From Streptomyces sp. NBC_01235 (GTDB lineage: Bacteria; Actinomycetota; Actinomycetes; Streptomycetales; Streptomycetaceae), in contig NZ_CP108513.1 of NCBI RefSeq assembly GCF_035989285.1, forward strand, positions 4,526,001 through 4,590,000: 64,000 nt of DNA, given 5' to 3'. Positions 52,146-61,715 of the stretch are shown here, in pieces (within the stretch, counting starts at the first letter, position 1; each line of letters begins with the position of its first letter). The position numbers and the translations under genes are program-made. The notes beneath the pieces were generated by a model. That model saw only the letters and a list, made by a program, of their open reading frames with translations. It did no database searches and was not told where the DNA came from.

Positions 52146-53135
52146 TCAGGCCGCCGGGCTCGATGCCGCCGGGGCCGGGTCCGGGGGGCCGTTGGCGACT
52201 GTGGTGGTGGCTCCTCCGGCCGGGGAGGGGGAGGAGATGGGCGAGGGGGTCGTGGTGGGTGAGGATGCAGGTGATGGTGCGGTGGACGGTGCCGGGGCGA
52301 TCACCGGGCTGCTCGGGCCGGGGGCCGTGGAGGCCGTGGCCGTGGGGCCCGCGCTGGGACGGACCGTCCCGCTCGCCGCGGGCTTGGCCGCCGGCGACGC
52401 CCCGCCCGGCGAAGCCGCAGCGCTCGCCGACGCGCCCGGCACCGCACTCGCCCCCGGCTTGCCCGGCACCGCGCCGGGCGCGGAGGCGTTGATGCCCGAG
52501 CCGCCCGGAAGCACGGCGCCCGGCATCCCTGGTCGCCGAGTCGAGGAGTCGTCCGGCGCCGCCGAGCTGTCGACCTTGCCGGCCGCCGGCTTGTCGTCGT
52601 CGGCCTGGCCCGGCACGGGTACCGGCAGCCAGGGCGCGCCGGCGTTGCCCGACAGCAGCGTGGCCACGATGACGACTGCGTACGCCCCGCACGCGGTCCC
52701 CACGAGGATGCCGATGCGGCGGAACGTCCGGCTGCGCCGGCCCGACTCGTCGACGAACACCGGGACGTCGGAGGCGCCGGCCTCCGGACCGTCGGCCCGC
52801 CCCTTCTTGAGGGGATCGAGCTGGACGGTCACCTCGCCCGGATCGTTCCCCTTCCCGTCCACGCCGCCGGGCTCCTCTCCCCAGGGATCCCGGAGATCGC
52901 TCGACCGTTCGTTTTCGGAAAGGCTGTTCGAAGCATTCAAGGTCGCCGGTGGGCGACTTTCACCCGGTACATCCACCAGTGAGCCGCATCTACCGTTTTC
53001 ACCCGCCATGGACGTCAGGGATTTGCCCCCCGCCCCGGCAAGGCTCTGGGATCCTGCCTCCAGGACCGGCACATCCCGGGTCGGCACCGCCGGCTCCGGC
53101 CACTCCGGTTGGGTGCCTTCTCGCCAATTCTTCAC
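52146..53135 (-). CDS. Anchored protein with a long Pro/Ser/Ala-rich extracytoplasmic part
   Basis: The 329-residue protein starts at GTG 53133-53135 (GGAAG 7 bases upstream). A hydrophilic, acidic N-terminal half (residues 1-135) leads to one transmembrane helix at ~137-161 (RRIGILVGTACGAYAVVIVA). A low-complexity tail follows (PAAGKVDSSAAPDDSS, PGASAVPGASASAAASPGG, SPSPAGG), probably outside the cell. No enzymatic motif is seen. It is divergent from the MFS gene, and its function is unknown. Confidence 0.75.
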   Translation of the reverse strand: MKNWREGTQPEWPEPAVPTRDVPVLEAGSQSLAGAGGKSLTSMAGENGRCGSLVDVPGESRPPATLNASNSLSENERSSDLRDPWGEEPGGVDGKGNDPGEVTVQLDPLKKGRADGPEAGASDVPVFVDESGRRSRTFRRIGILVGTACGAYAVVIVATLLSGNAGAPWLPVPVPGQADDDKPAAGKVDSSAAPDDSSTRRPGMPGAVLPGGSGINASAPGAVPGKPGASAVPGASASAAASPGGASPAAKPAASGTVRPSAGPTATASTAPGPSSPVIAPAPSTAPSPASSPTTTPSPISSPSPAGGATTTVANGPPDPAPAASSPAA

Positions 53136-53626
53136 TTGCGCACTTCCCCCCACAGAACTGTTCCCGGTGCGCCTACGACTCCGAGCACACGTCGACGGAA
53201 CCAGGCCCCCACCCAGCTCCCGCGCCCCTTTTACCCCATTGCGCTCAGGTCGACGAATCTAGCGCAGGCTTGGGCCCTGTGTTCGCGATGTGTCATTTAT
53301 GGACAGAAGTCATGTTCATGCCTATGGCCGGATTTGATCCCTTGACGGGTCACCAGAGCCGCGTTCTCGCCATCCCGGCCCATCCCTTGGCCTGTCGAAG
53401 CGCATCGAGGGCCGGAAGGACCAGCACCTTCCGCCACACCCACGACACAGGCGGACAAAGAGATCTGGTCGACGGGGCGGCGGCGCAACCTCCCAGGCAT
53501 GGCCGGAAAATTCACTCTTACGAGCATCGGATTGCCCGCTTTGTCAGCGATCCGCCGCTCCCCTCTCCCCCGCGGGTGCCGCAAAAGGAGTGGCCCTCTT
53601 GGTCACCACCGGGCGACGGTTGCCCG
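53136..53626. other. Divergent intergenic region
   Basis: No gene is convincing in these ~490 bases, which separate the anchored protein from the MFS gene. An AAAAGGAG at 53584-53591 looks like a ribosome binding site, but the frame right after it (GTG 53590) is not the MFS frame. Confidence 0.45.
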
Positions 53627-54952
53627 ATGCCGCAACCGACCTCCCAAGGGCCCCACCTCAGCTCCCCCGATCCCACCCTCCGCTCCGCCGACCCCACCCC
53701 CCGCTCCCTCGCCCCCTACCGCCGCCCCCTCAACCCCTATCGCCTCCTCCTCGCCCACCCCGGTGCCCGCGCGTTCACCGCGGGGAACCTCCTCGCCCGC
53801 CTCCCCATGGGCATGTTCAGTGTGAGCGCGGTCGTGATGATCGCCGGTTCACGGGGCTCGTACGCCCTGGCCGGCGCCGTCACCGCGACCGGCCTCGCGG
53901 CGACCGCCCTGGTCGCACCCTGGATCGCACGTCTCGTCGACCGGCACGGCCAGGCCCGGATCGCCGTACCGGCCACCCTCTTCGCCGCCCTCGGCAGCCT
54001 CGCCCTGCTGCTCTGCGTCCGGTACGGCGCCCCGGACTGGACCCTGTTCGCCGCGTACGCCGCCACCGCGACCACACCCAACACCGGCGGCATGTCCCGC
54101 GCCCGCTGGAACCACCTCCTCGACGGCGACCCCGCCGCCCTGCACACCGCGAACTCCTTCGAACAGGCCGCCGACGAGCTCTGCTTCATGCTGGGCCCGA
54201 TGTTGGCGGCCTTCCTTTGCGGCACGTTCTTGCCCGAGGCGGGCACCCTGGTCGGCGCGGTGCTGCTGGTCACCGGCATGCTCACGTTCGCCGCACAGCG
54301 CTCGACCGAACCGCCCCCGCACCCCCGCCCGAAGAGCAGGTCCCCCCTCCACGCCCCCGGCATCCCGCCCCTCCTCGCCGTCTGCCTCGCCCTGGGCGCG
54401 GTGTTCGGCGCGACGGAGGTCGTCACGATCGCCTTCGCGGACGAGCGGGGTCACCGCACCGCGGCCGGGATCGTCCTCGCCCTCCAGGCGGCCGGGTCGT
54501 GCGGGGCGGGTCTCGCCTACGGTGCGATACGCCCGTCCGGCCCGACCGCCCGTCGGCACCCCTGGTGCGTGGCCGCGATGACCGCGCTCCTCACGCTCCC
54601 GCTGCTCGCGGCGGCAGCCGTGGGCTCACTCACGCTGCTGGCCGGAGCCCTCCTGGTCGCCGGGATGGCGACCGCGCCGACCATGGTCACCACCATGGCC
54701 CTGGTCCAGGAACGCACCCCCGAAGGCCGTCTCAACGAGGGCATGACCCTGGCGGTGACCGGCCTGCTGGGCGGGATCGCCTGCGGCAGCGCGACCGGGG
54801 GCTGGGTGGTGGAGCACCTCTCGGCCGCGACCGGCTACGCCGTGCCCGTCGCGGCCGCGGCCACCGCCCTCCTCATGGCGGCCGTTTCCCGCACGCCTTC
54901 CCCCACGCCTTCCAGCACGCCTTCCCGCACGCCTTCCCGCACGCCCCATTGA
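53627..54952 (+). CDS. MFS transporter
   Basis: The 441-residue protein has 12 predicted helices. Segments near the start (LLLAHPGARAFTAGNLLARL and PMGMFSVSAVVMI) and WIARLVDRHGQARIAVP (the MFS loop 2-3 motif) suggest a drug- or sugar-efflux type. The C-terminus ends in a repeated TPS(S/R)TPSRTP tail. The ATG at 53627 lacks a good ribosome binding site. The gene stands before the alpha-xyloside operon, but no functional link is evident. Confidence 0.85.
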   Translation: MPQPTSQGPHLSSPDPTLRSADPTPRSLAPYRRPLNPYRLLLAHPGARAFTAGNLLARLPMGMFSVSAVVMIAGSRGSYALAGAVTATGLAATALVAPWIARLVDRHGQARIAVPATLFAALGSLALLLCVRYGAPDWTLFAAYAATATTPNTGGMSRARWNHLLDGDPAALHTANSFEQAADELCFMLGPMLAAFLCGTFLPEAGTLVGAVLLVTGMLTFAAQRSTEPPPHPRPKSRSPLHAPGIPPLLAVCLALGAVFGATEVVTIAFADERGHRTAAGIVLALQAAGSCGAGLAYGAIRPSGPTARRHPWCVAAMTALLTLPLLAAAAVGSLTLLAGALLVAGMATAPTMVTTMALVQERTPEGRLNEGMTLAVTGLLGGIACGSATGGWVVEHLSAATGYAVPVAAAATALLMAAVSRTPSPTPSSTPSRTPSRTPH

Positions 54953-54982
54953 CGCGGTCACAGCAGCCACATACCTTCCACC

Positions 54983-55020
54983 GTCGAAGCGCTTCGACGT
55001 CACGCATCGAATCGATTCGA
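54983..55020. promoter_or_regulatory. Two LacI-type palindromes upstream of the alpha-xyloside operon
   Basis: GTCGAAGCGCTTCGAC (54983-54998) is a perfect 16-bp palindrome, and TCGAATCGATTCGA (55007-55020) is a perfect 14-bp palindrome with its centre 23 bp away. They lie 70-110 bases before the binding-protein start and share the LacI-family CGAA...TTCG form. The regulator encoded at 60438-61448 is the likely partner. Confidence 0.75.
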
Positions 55021-55090
55021 CGACCCCGGACGATGCTGCGTGACGGTTGTTCCTGCCCCAAGCACCATCCGACTCCCCCGGAGGCACAGG

Positions 55091-56389
55091 ATGTTGACGG
55101 CACGAAGGCGTGTGGCGGCGAGTGTGGCGGCGGTCCTCACCGGATCCCTGCTCCTGGCCTCCTGCGGCGGCTCGGACGGCGGCGGCTCCTCCGACGCCAA
55201 GACCCTGCGGCTGTGGCACTACGAGGCCCCGAACAGCGCGATGGGCGCGGCCTGGACGGAGGCGATCAAGGAGTTCGAGGCCACGCACCCGGGCGTGAAG
55301 GTGAAGTTCGAGGAGAAGAGCTTCGAGCAGATCCAGAAGACCGCCCCGATGGTCCTCAACTCCTCCGACGCGCCCGACCTCATGGAGTACAACAAGGGCA
55401 ACGCGACGGCGGGCCTGCTCTCCAAGCAGGGGCTCCTCACCGACCTGTCCGCCGAGGCGACGAAGCGCGGCTGGGACAAGCTGCTCAGCCCGGGCGTGCG
55501 CACCACCAGCCAGTACGACGGCGACGGCGTGATGGGCTCCGGCAAGTGGTACGGCGTGCCGAACTACGCCGAGTACACGATGGTCTACTTCAACAAGGAC
55601 CTGTTCGCGAAGTACAAGCTCGCCGAGCCGAAGACGTTCGACGAGCTCGTCGCCGCGATGAAGACCTTCACCGAGAACGACATCACCCCGCTCGCCAACT
55701 CCGGCGCCGAGTACCTCGCCCAGCAGTACGTCTACCAGCTGGCCCTGTCCAAGGCGGACCGCTCGTGGGTCGACTCCTACGAGCTGTACAAGGGGAAGAC
55801 CGACTTCCACGACGCTGCCTGGACGTACGCGGCCGAGACCTTCGCCGACTGGGTGAAGAAGGGCTACATCGGCAAGAGTTCCACGAGCGCCAAGGCCGAG
55901 GACGCCGGTGTCTCCTTCCTCCAGGGCAAGGCGCCGATCCTGTTCTCCGGCAGCTGGTGGTACGGCCGATTCCAGGACGAGGCGAAATTCGACTGGGGCA
56001 CGACCCTGTGGCCCGGCTCGACCCTCACCCCGGGCTCCGGCGGCAACCTGTGGGTCGTCCCCAAGAGCGCCGAGAACAAGGAGCTCGCCTACGACTTCGT
56101 CGACATCACCATGTCGAAGAAGATCCAGAACCTGCTGGGCAACAAGGGCGGCGTCCCGGTCGCGGCGGACACGGCCGCCATCACCGACCCGAAGGCCAAG
56201 GAGCTCATCACCCACTTCAACACCCTGTCCGGCAGGGACGGCCTGGCCTTCTACCCGGACTGGCCGGTCCCCGGCTTCTACGACGTCCTCGTCTCCGAGA
56301 CCCAGAAGCTGATCACCGGCAGCGAGAAGCCGGACGACTACCTGGACGCGTTGCAGGAGGCGTACGACAAGGGCGCACCGAAGCGATGA
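55091..56389 (+). CDS. Sugar ABC transporter substrate-binding lipoprotein
   Basis: The 432-residue protein is a cluster-B type binding protein of the CUT1 family. Its signal peptide MLTARRRVAASVAAVLTGSL leads to the lipobox LLAS with acceptor Cys near residue 25, then a Gly/Ser linker and KTLRLWHYEAPNSAMGAAW. Central parts are VYFNKDLFAKYKLAEP, SGSWWYGRF and GGNLWVVPKSAENKE. Its neighbours are two permeases and a GH31 enzyme, so the substrate is probably an alpha-xyloside such as isoprimeverose. No ATPase gene is present; a shared MsiK-type ATPase is expected elsewhere. GGAGG lies 8 bases before the ATG. Confidence 0.9.
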   Translation: MLTARRRVAASVAAVLTGSLLLASCGGSDGGGSSDAKTLRLWHYEAPNSAMGAAWTEAIKEFEATHPGVKVKFEEKSFEQIQKTAPMVLNSSDAPDLMEYNKGNATAGLLSKQGLLTDLSAEATKRGWDKLLSPGVRTTSQYDGDGVMGSGKWYGVPNYAEYTMVYFNKDLFAKYKLAEPKTFDELVAAMKTFTENDITPLANSGAEYLAQQYVYQLALSKADRSWVDSYELYKGKTDFHDAAWTYAAETFADWVKKGYIGKSSTSAKAEDAGVSFLQGKAPILFSGSWWYGRFQDEAKFDWGTTLWPGSTLTPGSGGNLWVVPKSAENKELAYDFVDITMSKKIQNLLGNKGGVPVAADTAAITDPKAKELITHFNTLSGRDGLAFYPDWPVPGFYDVLVSETQKLITGSEKPDDYLDALQEAYDKGAPKR

Positions 56390-57324
56390 AGGTGCGCGCC
56401 CCCCGTGCCTCCCGTGCCTCCCGTGCCCCCCGAGACTCCTACGCCGTCTTCCTCCTCCCCGGTGGCCTCGTCTTCCTCGCCGTCATCGTCGTCCCGTTCC
56501 TGATGAACACGGGCGTGAGCTTCACCGACTGGCAGGGCGTGGGCAGCCCTTCGTGGTCGGGGCTCGCCAACTACCGGGACCTGATGGACGACACGGAGTT
56601 CTGGGCGTCGTTCCGGCACAGCCTGTTCATGGTCGTCGCGATGGCGGCGATCCCCACGGCCGTCGGACTGGTGCTGGCCGCCGCCCTGTTCGACTACGTC
56701 GGCAAGCACTTCGGCTCCCGGATCACCACCGTCCTGCGCGCCTGCTTCTATCTCCCCCAGGTGCTGCCGATCGCGGTCGCCGGCATCGTGTGGAGCTGGA
56801 TCCTCGCCCCCGACAACGGCTCCCTCAACGAGCTCCTCGAGGCGGTCGGCCTCGGCGGCTGGCGGCAGGACTGGCTCGGCGACCCCGACTTCGCGCTCTA
56901 CAGCGTCATGGGCGTGATGGTGTGGGTGCAGCTCGGCTTCCCCCTGGTCGTGTTCATGGCGGGCCTGCAACGCGTCGACCCGCAGCTGTACGAGGCCGCC
57001 GAGCTGGACGGTGCCGGCTGGTGGCGCCGCTTCCGGCACATCACGCTGCCGCAGATCCGCCCGGAGGTCTACGTCGTCCTGACCTGGTGCACGATCGCCG
57101 CGCTGAAGGTGTTCGGCGCGGTGTACGTCCTGACGAAGGGCGGCCCCGGCGGGGCGACCGACGTCCCCTCCTACTTCTCCTTCAGCACCTTCTTCGAGAA
57201 GACCCAGGTCGGCTACGGTGCCGCGATCTCCACGGTGCTGACCGTGATCATCCTGGCCCTGTCCCTGGTCGGCCTGAGACTGCAGACCCGCGCGGAGGAC
57301 GCCGAGGAAGGGGCACGCACATGA
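56386..57324 (+). CDS. Sugar ABC transporter permease (MalF type)
   Basis: The 312-residue inner-membrane permease has an Arg/Ala-rich start, six transmembrane helices and the EAA coupling motif EAAELDGAGWWRRFRHITLP. Its ATG overlaps the binding-protein stop (ATGA). It should form the transport channel with the next permease. The arrangement is typical of CUT1 transporters. Confidence 0.92.
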   Translation: MKVRAPRASRASRAPRDSYAVFLLPGGLVFLAVIVVPFLMNTGVSFTDWQGVGSPSWSGLANYRDLMDDTEFWASFRHSLFMVVAMAAIPTAVGLVLAAALFDYVGKHFGSRITTVLRACFYLPQVLPIAVAGIVWSWILAPDNGSLNELLEAVGLGGWRQDWLGDPDFALYSVMGVMVWVQLGFPLVVFMAGLQRVDPQLYEAAELDGAGWWRRFRHITLPQIRPEVYVVLTWCTIAALKVFGAVYVLTKGGPGGATDVPSYFSFSTFFEKTQVGYGAAISTVLTVIILALSLVGLRLQTRAEDAEEGART

Positions 57325-58145
57325 CGAGGGCCCTACGCCGCTACCCGGTCCTGATCGCCCTCTGCCTCGCCGCGCTCTTCATGATCGTCCCGTTTCTGAT
57401 CGTCGCGGTGAACGCGGTCAAGTCCCCGGCGGAGTACTCGCGGAGCGGCCCGCTGAGCCTGCCCGACGGCCTCTACCTGGACGGGCTGAAGGACTTCTGG
57501 GAGCGCGTCGACTACAGCCGGAAGCTGCTCAACTCGTTCCTGATCAGCGGCTCGGTGGCGGTGGGGGCGGTCGTCCTGTCCGTCCTGAACGCGTACGCGA
57601 TCGGCATCGGCCGGATCAAGGGCCGCACCTGGGTGCTGGCCTTCTTCGTCCTGGCGAACATGCTCCCGCAGGAGGCGCTGGTCTACCCGGTCTACTACCT
57701 GAGCAAGCAGGCCGGCCTGTACGACACCCGGCTCAGCGTGATCATCGTCTTCACGGTGATCCAGGCGGCCTTCGGCACGTATCTCCTGTCCTCCGTCCTC
57801 GGCCGGTTCCCGCGCGAGATCATCGAGGCCGCCCGCATCGACGGCGCGAACAGGTGGCAGGTGCTGTGGCGGATCGTCGTCCCGGTCAGCCGCCCCACCC
57901 TCGGCGTGCTCCTCGTCTTCTTCTTCATCTGGACCTGGAACGAGTTCCTGCTGCCGCTGGTCATGCTGATCTCCAACGACAACCAGACCGTGTCGGTGGC
58001 CCTCGGCGTCCTCCAGGGCCAGCGGCTGATGGACGCCACGATGACCAACGCGGCCGCCCTCCTCGGCGTACTCCCGGCCCTCGTCTTCTTCCTCGTCTTC
58101 CAGCGGACACTCACCCGCGGCATCGCCGTGGGCGCCGTGAAGTAG
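57321..58145 (+). CDS. Sugar ABC transporter permease (MalG type)
   Basis: The 274-residue permease has six helices and the EAA loop IIEAARIDGANRWQVLWRIV. Other family segments are FFIWTWNEFLLPLVML and the C-terminal RTLTRGIAVGAVK. Its ATG overlaps the stop of the preceding permease gene (ATGA). It completes the heterodimeric channel. Regulation should be shared with the binding protein through the LacI operators. Confidence 0.92.
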   Translation: MTRALRRYPVLIALCLAALFMIVPFLIVAVNAVKSPAEYSRSGPLSLPDGLYLDGLKDFWERVDYSRKLLNSFLISGSVAVGAVVLSVLNAYAIGIGRIKGRTWVLAFFVLANMLPQEALVYPVYYLSKQAGLYDTRLSVIIVFTVIQAAFGTYLLSSVLGRFPREIIEAARIDGANRWQVLWRIVVPVSRPTLGVLLVFFFIWTWNEFLLPLVMLISNDNQTVSVALGVLQGQRLMDATMTNAAALLGVLPALVFFLVFQRTLTRGIAVGAVK

Positions 58146-58176
58146 TGAGGACCGAGTAGTAAGGACCCCCCCACCC

Positions 58177-60438
58177 ATGAAGTTCTCCGACGGATACTGG
58201 CTGCTGCGCGAGGGTGTCACCGCCGCCCACCCGGCCGAGGTCCTCGACGTCACCGAGTCGGACGGCGCGCTGGAGATCCACGCGCCGACCCGGCCCATCC
58301 GCAGCCGCGGCGACCTGATGACGGGACCGGTCATGACGATCAGAGCCCACACCCCCATGCCCGACGTCATCGGCCTCACCCTCACCCACTTCACCGGCGA
58401 GCGGCCCCCCGAGCCCGCCTTCGACCTCACCGGCACCGGCCCCACCCCCCAGCTCTCCTACGACGACGAGCACGCGACCCTGACCTCCGGCGCGCTCTCC
58501 GTGAAGCTCGCCCGCTCCGGCCCCTGGCACGTGGAGTTCCTCGCCCACGGCCGCACGCTCACCACCAGCGGCCCCAAGGGCATGGGCATCATGCGGGACG
58601 CGGGCACCGGCGGCCACTACCTGCGCGAACAGCTCAACCTGGGCGTGGGGACCGCCGTATACGGCCTCGGCGAACGCTTCGGGCCCCTGGTGAAGAACGG
58701 CCAGACCGTCGACATCTGGAACGCCGACGGCGGCACCGCGACCGAACAGGCCTACAAGAACGTGCCGTTCTACCTCACGGACGCGGGCTACGGCGTCTTC
58801 GTCGACCACCCGGGCAAGGTCTCCTTCGAGGTCGGCTCGGAGACGGTCTCGAAGGTCCAGTTCAGCGCCGAGACCCAGGAACTGACGTACTACGTCATCC
58901 ACGGGCCCACCCCCAAGGACATCCTCCGCAAGTACACCGCCCTCACCGGCCGCCCCGCCCTCCCGCCCACCTGGTCCTTCGGCCTCTGGCTGTCCACCTC
59001 GTTCACCACCTCCTACGACGAGGAGACGGTGACGTCCTTCATCGAGGGCATGCGGGAACGCGAACTCCCCCTCTCCGTCTTCCACTTCGACTGCTTCTGG
59101 ATGCGGGAGTTCAACTGGTGCGACTTCCGGTGGGACCCGCGGGTGTTCCCCGACCCGGAGGGCATGCTGGCCCGGCTGAAGGCGAAGGGCCTGCACGTCA
59201 GCGTGTGGATCAACCCGTACATCGCCCAGCGCTCGCCGCTCTTCGCGGAGGGCAGGGAGCTCGGGCACCTGCTGCGCAGGCCCGACGGGAGCGTCTGGCA
59301 GTGGGATCTGTGGCAGCCCGGCATGGCCCTCGTCGACTTCACCAGCCCCGCCGCCCGCGACTGGTACGCGGCCAAGCTGGAGGCGCTGCTCGCGCAGGGC
59401 GTCGACTGCTTCAAGACCGACTTCGGCGAACGCGTCCCGGTCGACGTGGCGTGGGCGGACGGCTCCGACCCGGAGCGGATGCACAACTACTACACGTACC
59501 TGTACAACCGCACGGTCTTCGACGTCCTGCGCAAACACCGGGGCGAGGGCGAGGCGGTCGTCTTCGCCCGCTCGGCGACGACCGGCAGCCAGCAGTTCCC
59601 GGTCCACTGGGGCGGCGACTGCGAGGCGACCTACGAGTCGATGGCGGAGTCGCTGCGCGGCGGACTGTCCCTGGGCCTGTCCGGCTTCGGCTTCTGGAGC
59701 CACGACATCGGCGGCTTCGAGGGCACGCCCACCCCCTCCCTGTTCAAACGCTGGCTCGCCTTCGGCCTGCTGTCCTCCCACAGCCGGCTGCACGGCAGCT
59801 CCTCGTACCGGGTGCCCTGGCTGTTCGACGAGGAGTCGGTGGACGTCCTGCGCCACTTCACCCGCCTGAAACTGCGCCTCATGCCGTACCTGTACGAGGC
59901 CGCTCGCGTCGCCCACGAGGAGGGCGTGCCGATGATGCGGGCGATGGTCCTGGAGTTCACGGAGGATCCCGGGTGCGCGCACCTGGAACGGCAGTACATG
60001 CTCGGCCCGGACCTGCTGGTCGCGCCGGTGTTCAGCGACGAGGGCGAGGTGGCGTACTACGTCCCCGAGGGTACCTGGACCCACTACCTCACCGGCCGGA
60101 CGGTGACCGGCCCGCGCTGGACCCGGGAACGGCACGGGTTCCTCGGCCTGCCGCTGCTGGTGCGGCCGGGCGCGGTGCTCCCGGTGGGCGCCCACGCCGA
60201 CCGGCCGGACTACCCGCACGCCGACGGGGTCACCCTGCGCACCTACGGCCTGGAACGCGGCGCCCAGGTGACGGTACGGGTCGGGGACGTGACCTTCACC
60301 GTCGTCCGGGAGGGGGACACGTTGCGGGCGTCCGCGAGCGATCCCTCGGCGCCGTGGGCGCTGGCGGCCGGGGACCGGATCGCGCGGGCGGAGGCGGGCA
60401 CCGGCTTCCTGACGCTGGACACCGTGGAGGCGAGCTGA
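58177..60438 (+). CDS. yicI: GH31 alpha-xylosidase (YicI type)
   Basis: The 753-residue enzyme matches the YicI branch of GH31. The N-terminal beta domain has AVYGLGERFGPLVKNG. The (beta/alpha)8 core has VFHFDCFWMREFNWCDFRW (specific to alpha-xylosidases), the nucleophile Asp in CFKTDFGERVP (~416) and the acid/base Asp in HWGGDCEATYESM (~480), then FWSHDIGGFEG. It should release xylose from alpha-xylosides such as isoprimeverose of xyloglucan inside the cell. No signal peptide is present. It is 31 bp after the permease gene and in the same operon. Confidence 0.93.
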   Translation: MKFSDGYWLLREGVTAAHPAEVLDVTESDGALEIHAPTRPIRSRGDLMTGPVMTIRAHTPMPDVIGLTLTHFTGERPPEPAFDLTGTGPTPQLSYDDEHATLTSGALSVKLARSGPWHVEFLAHGRTLTTSGPKGMGIMRDAGTGGHYLREQLNLGVGTAVYGLGERFGPLVKNGQTVDIWNADGGTATEQAYKNVPFYLTDAGYGVFVDHPGKVSFEVGSETVSKVQFSAETQELTYYVIHGPTPKDILRKYTALTGRPALPPTWSFGLWLSTSFTTSYDEETVTSFIEGMRERELPLSVFHFDCFWMREFNWCDFRWDPRVFPDPEGMLARLKAKGLHVSVWINPYIAQRSPLFAEGRELGHLLRRPDGSVWQWDLWQPGMALVDFTSPAARDWYAAKLEALLAQGVDCFKTDFGERVPVDVAWADGSDPERMHNYYTYLYNRTVFDVLRKHRGEGEAVVFARSATTGSQQFPVHWGGDCEATYESMAESLRGGLSLGLSGFGFWSHDIGGFEGTPTPSLFKRWLAFGLLSSHSRLHGSSSYRVPWLFDEESVDVLRHFTRLKLRLMPYLYEAARVAHEEGVPMMRAMVLEFTEDPGCAHLERQYMLGPDLLVAPVFSDEGEVAYYVPEGTWTHYLTGRTVTGPRWTRERHGFLGLPLLVRPGAVLPVGAHADRPDYPHADGVTLRTYGLERGAQVTVRVGDVTFTVVREGDTLRASASDPSAPWALAAGDRIARAEAGTGFLTLDTVEAS

Positions 60439-61448
60439 TGGTGAAGATCACCGATGTGGCGCGGCACGCCGGGGTCTCCCCCAGCACGGTGTCGTACGCG
60501 CTGAGCGGCAAGCGCCCGATCTCCGCGGAGACCCGGCAACGCGTCGAGGAGGCCGCCCGTACGCTCGGCTACCGCCCGCACGCGGGCGCCCGTGCCCTGG
60601 CCAGCAGCCGTTCCAACGTGCTCGCGCTGGTCGTCCCCCTGCGGACCGGCATCCACGTCCCGGTCGTCATGCAGTTCGCGGTGTCGGTGGTGACGGCGGC
60701 CCGACGGCACGACCACGACGTCCTGCTGCTGACACAGGAGGAGGGCGAGGAAGGTCTGCGGAGGGTCGCGGACACGGCGCTGGTCGACGCGCTGATCCTG
60801 ATGGACGTCCAACTCCACGACCCCCGGCTGCCGTTGCTGCGCTCCCTCGACCGGCCGTCCGTGATGATCGGCTTCCCGCTCGAAGCCGACGGGCTGACCT
60901 GCATCGACCTCGACTTCCGGGCGGCGGGCGAGCGGTGCGTGGAGCATCTGGCGCAGCTCGGGCACCGGGTGGTGGGGCTGGTCGGGTCACCGCCGGAGGT
61001 CTACGTGCGCGGGACGGCGTTCGCCCAGCGCGTGGTCGAGGGTTTCACCGCCGCAGCCGACCGCGCCGGCCTCGCCTCCGCGGTCCACCCCTGCGAGGCG
61101 ACACCGGCCGCGGCCCGCCGGGTCGCGGAGCAACTCCTGCGCGAACAACCGGCGCTGACGGGTGTCGTCGTCCACAACGAGGCGATCCTGGAACCCCTGA
61201 TCGACGCGTTCGAGCAACTCGGACTGCGCGTCCCCGGCGACCTGTCAGTGACGGCGATCTGCCCGGACGAACTCGCCTCGACCCTCCGCGTCCCCGTCAC
61301 CTCGATCGCCCTGCCGTCCACGGAGGTGGGCGAGCGCGCGGTGGACCTGCTGATGCGCAAACTGGACAACGAGCCGGTACCGCAGGCAACCCTGCTCCCA
61401 CCCCACCTGACCCCCCGCGCAAGCACAGCACCGCGCACCATCGGGTGA
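60438..61448 (+). CDS. LacI family transcriptional regulator of the alpha-xyloside operon
   Basis: The 336-residue protein has an N-terminal LacI helix-turn-helix (residues ~3-55: ITDVARHAGVSPSTVSYALS and the hinge helix PHAGARALASSRSN) and a periplasmic-binding-like effector domain (ALILMDVQLHDPRLPLLRSL, VVHNEAILEPLIDAFEQLGL). Its ATG shares one base with the yicI stop (TGATG), so it is the last gene of the operon. It probably represses the operon at the palindromes 54983-55020 and is released by a xyloside or related sugar. The natural effector is not known. Confidence 0.92.
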   Translation: MVKITDVARHAGVSPSTVSYALSGKRPISAETRQRVEEAARTLGYRPHAGARALASSRSNVLALVVPLRTGIHVPVVMQFAVSVVTAARRHDHDVLLLTQEEGEEGLRRVADTALVDALILMDVQLHDPRLPLLRSLDRPSVMIGFPLEADGLTCIDLDFRAAGERCVEHLAQLGHRVVGLVGSPPEVYVRGTAFAQRVVEGFTAAADRAGLASAVHPCEATPAAARRVAEQLLREQPALTGVVVHNEAILEPLIDAFEQLGLRVPGDLSVTAICPDELASTLRVPVTSIALPSTEVGERAVDLLMRKLDNEPVPQATLLPPHLTPRASTAPRTIG

Positions 61449-61509
61449 GGTCGCGAGCATCAGATCGCAGTGCCTCACGGGCATCCGATGTGCTGTACTT
61501 GGACGCACG

Positions 61510-61715
61510 GAGGGCCACCACACTGGCGGGAACCAGGCGGCGGCCCAAGCTCAGTAGGAGCTTGTCGTATGCCCCCGTCTGGTGCGGGGACATCCGGCCC
61601 AGCGCAGCAGGAGGGCCACCGCCCGGACGGGAATTCCAGACGGTGGCCCAAGCTCAACAGGAGCTTGTCGGATGCCCCCACCGTGGAAGGGGACATCCGG
61701 CTACCTGCTGAGCCA
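61510..61715. repeat. Two ~103-bp direct repeats with conserved hairpins
   Basis: Units starting at about 61510 and 61613 share GAGGGCCACC, CCAAGCTC-N5-GAGCTTGTCG and ATGCCCCC...GGGGACATCCGG. The CAAGCTC/GAGCTTG arms (61546-61564 and 61649-61667) are conserved while the loops differ (AGTAG and AACAG). The gap 61449-62001 contains no long gene. Confidence 0.75.

Noticed and set aside
53590..53626. GTG start after AAAAGGAG at 53584-53591
   Set aside because: It opens a frame that is not the MFS frame and has no family resemblance; the MFS start was placed at the ATG at 53627.
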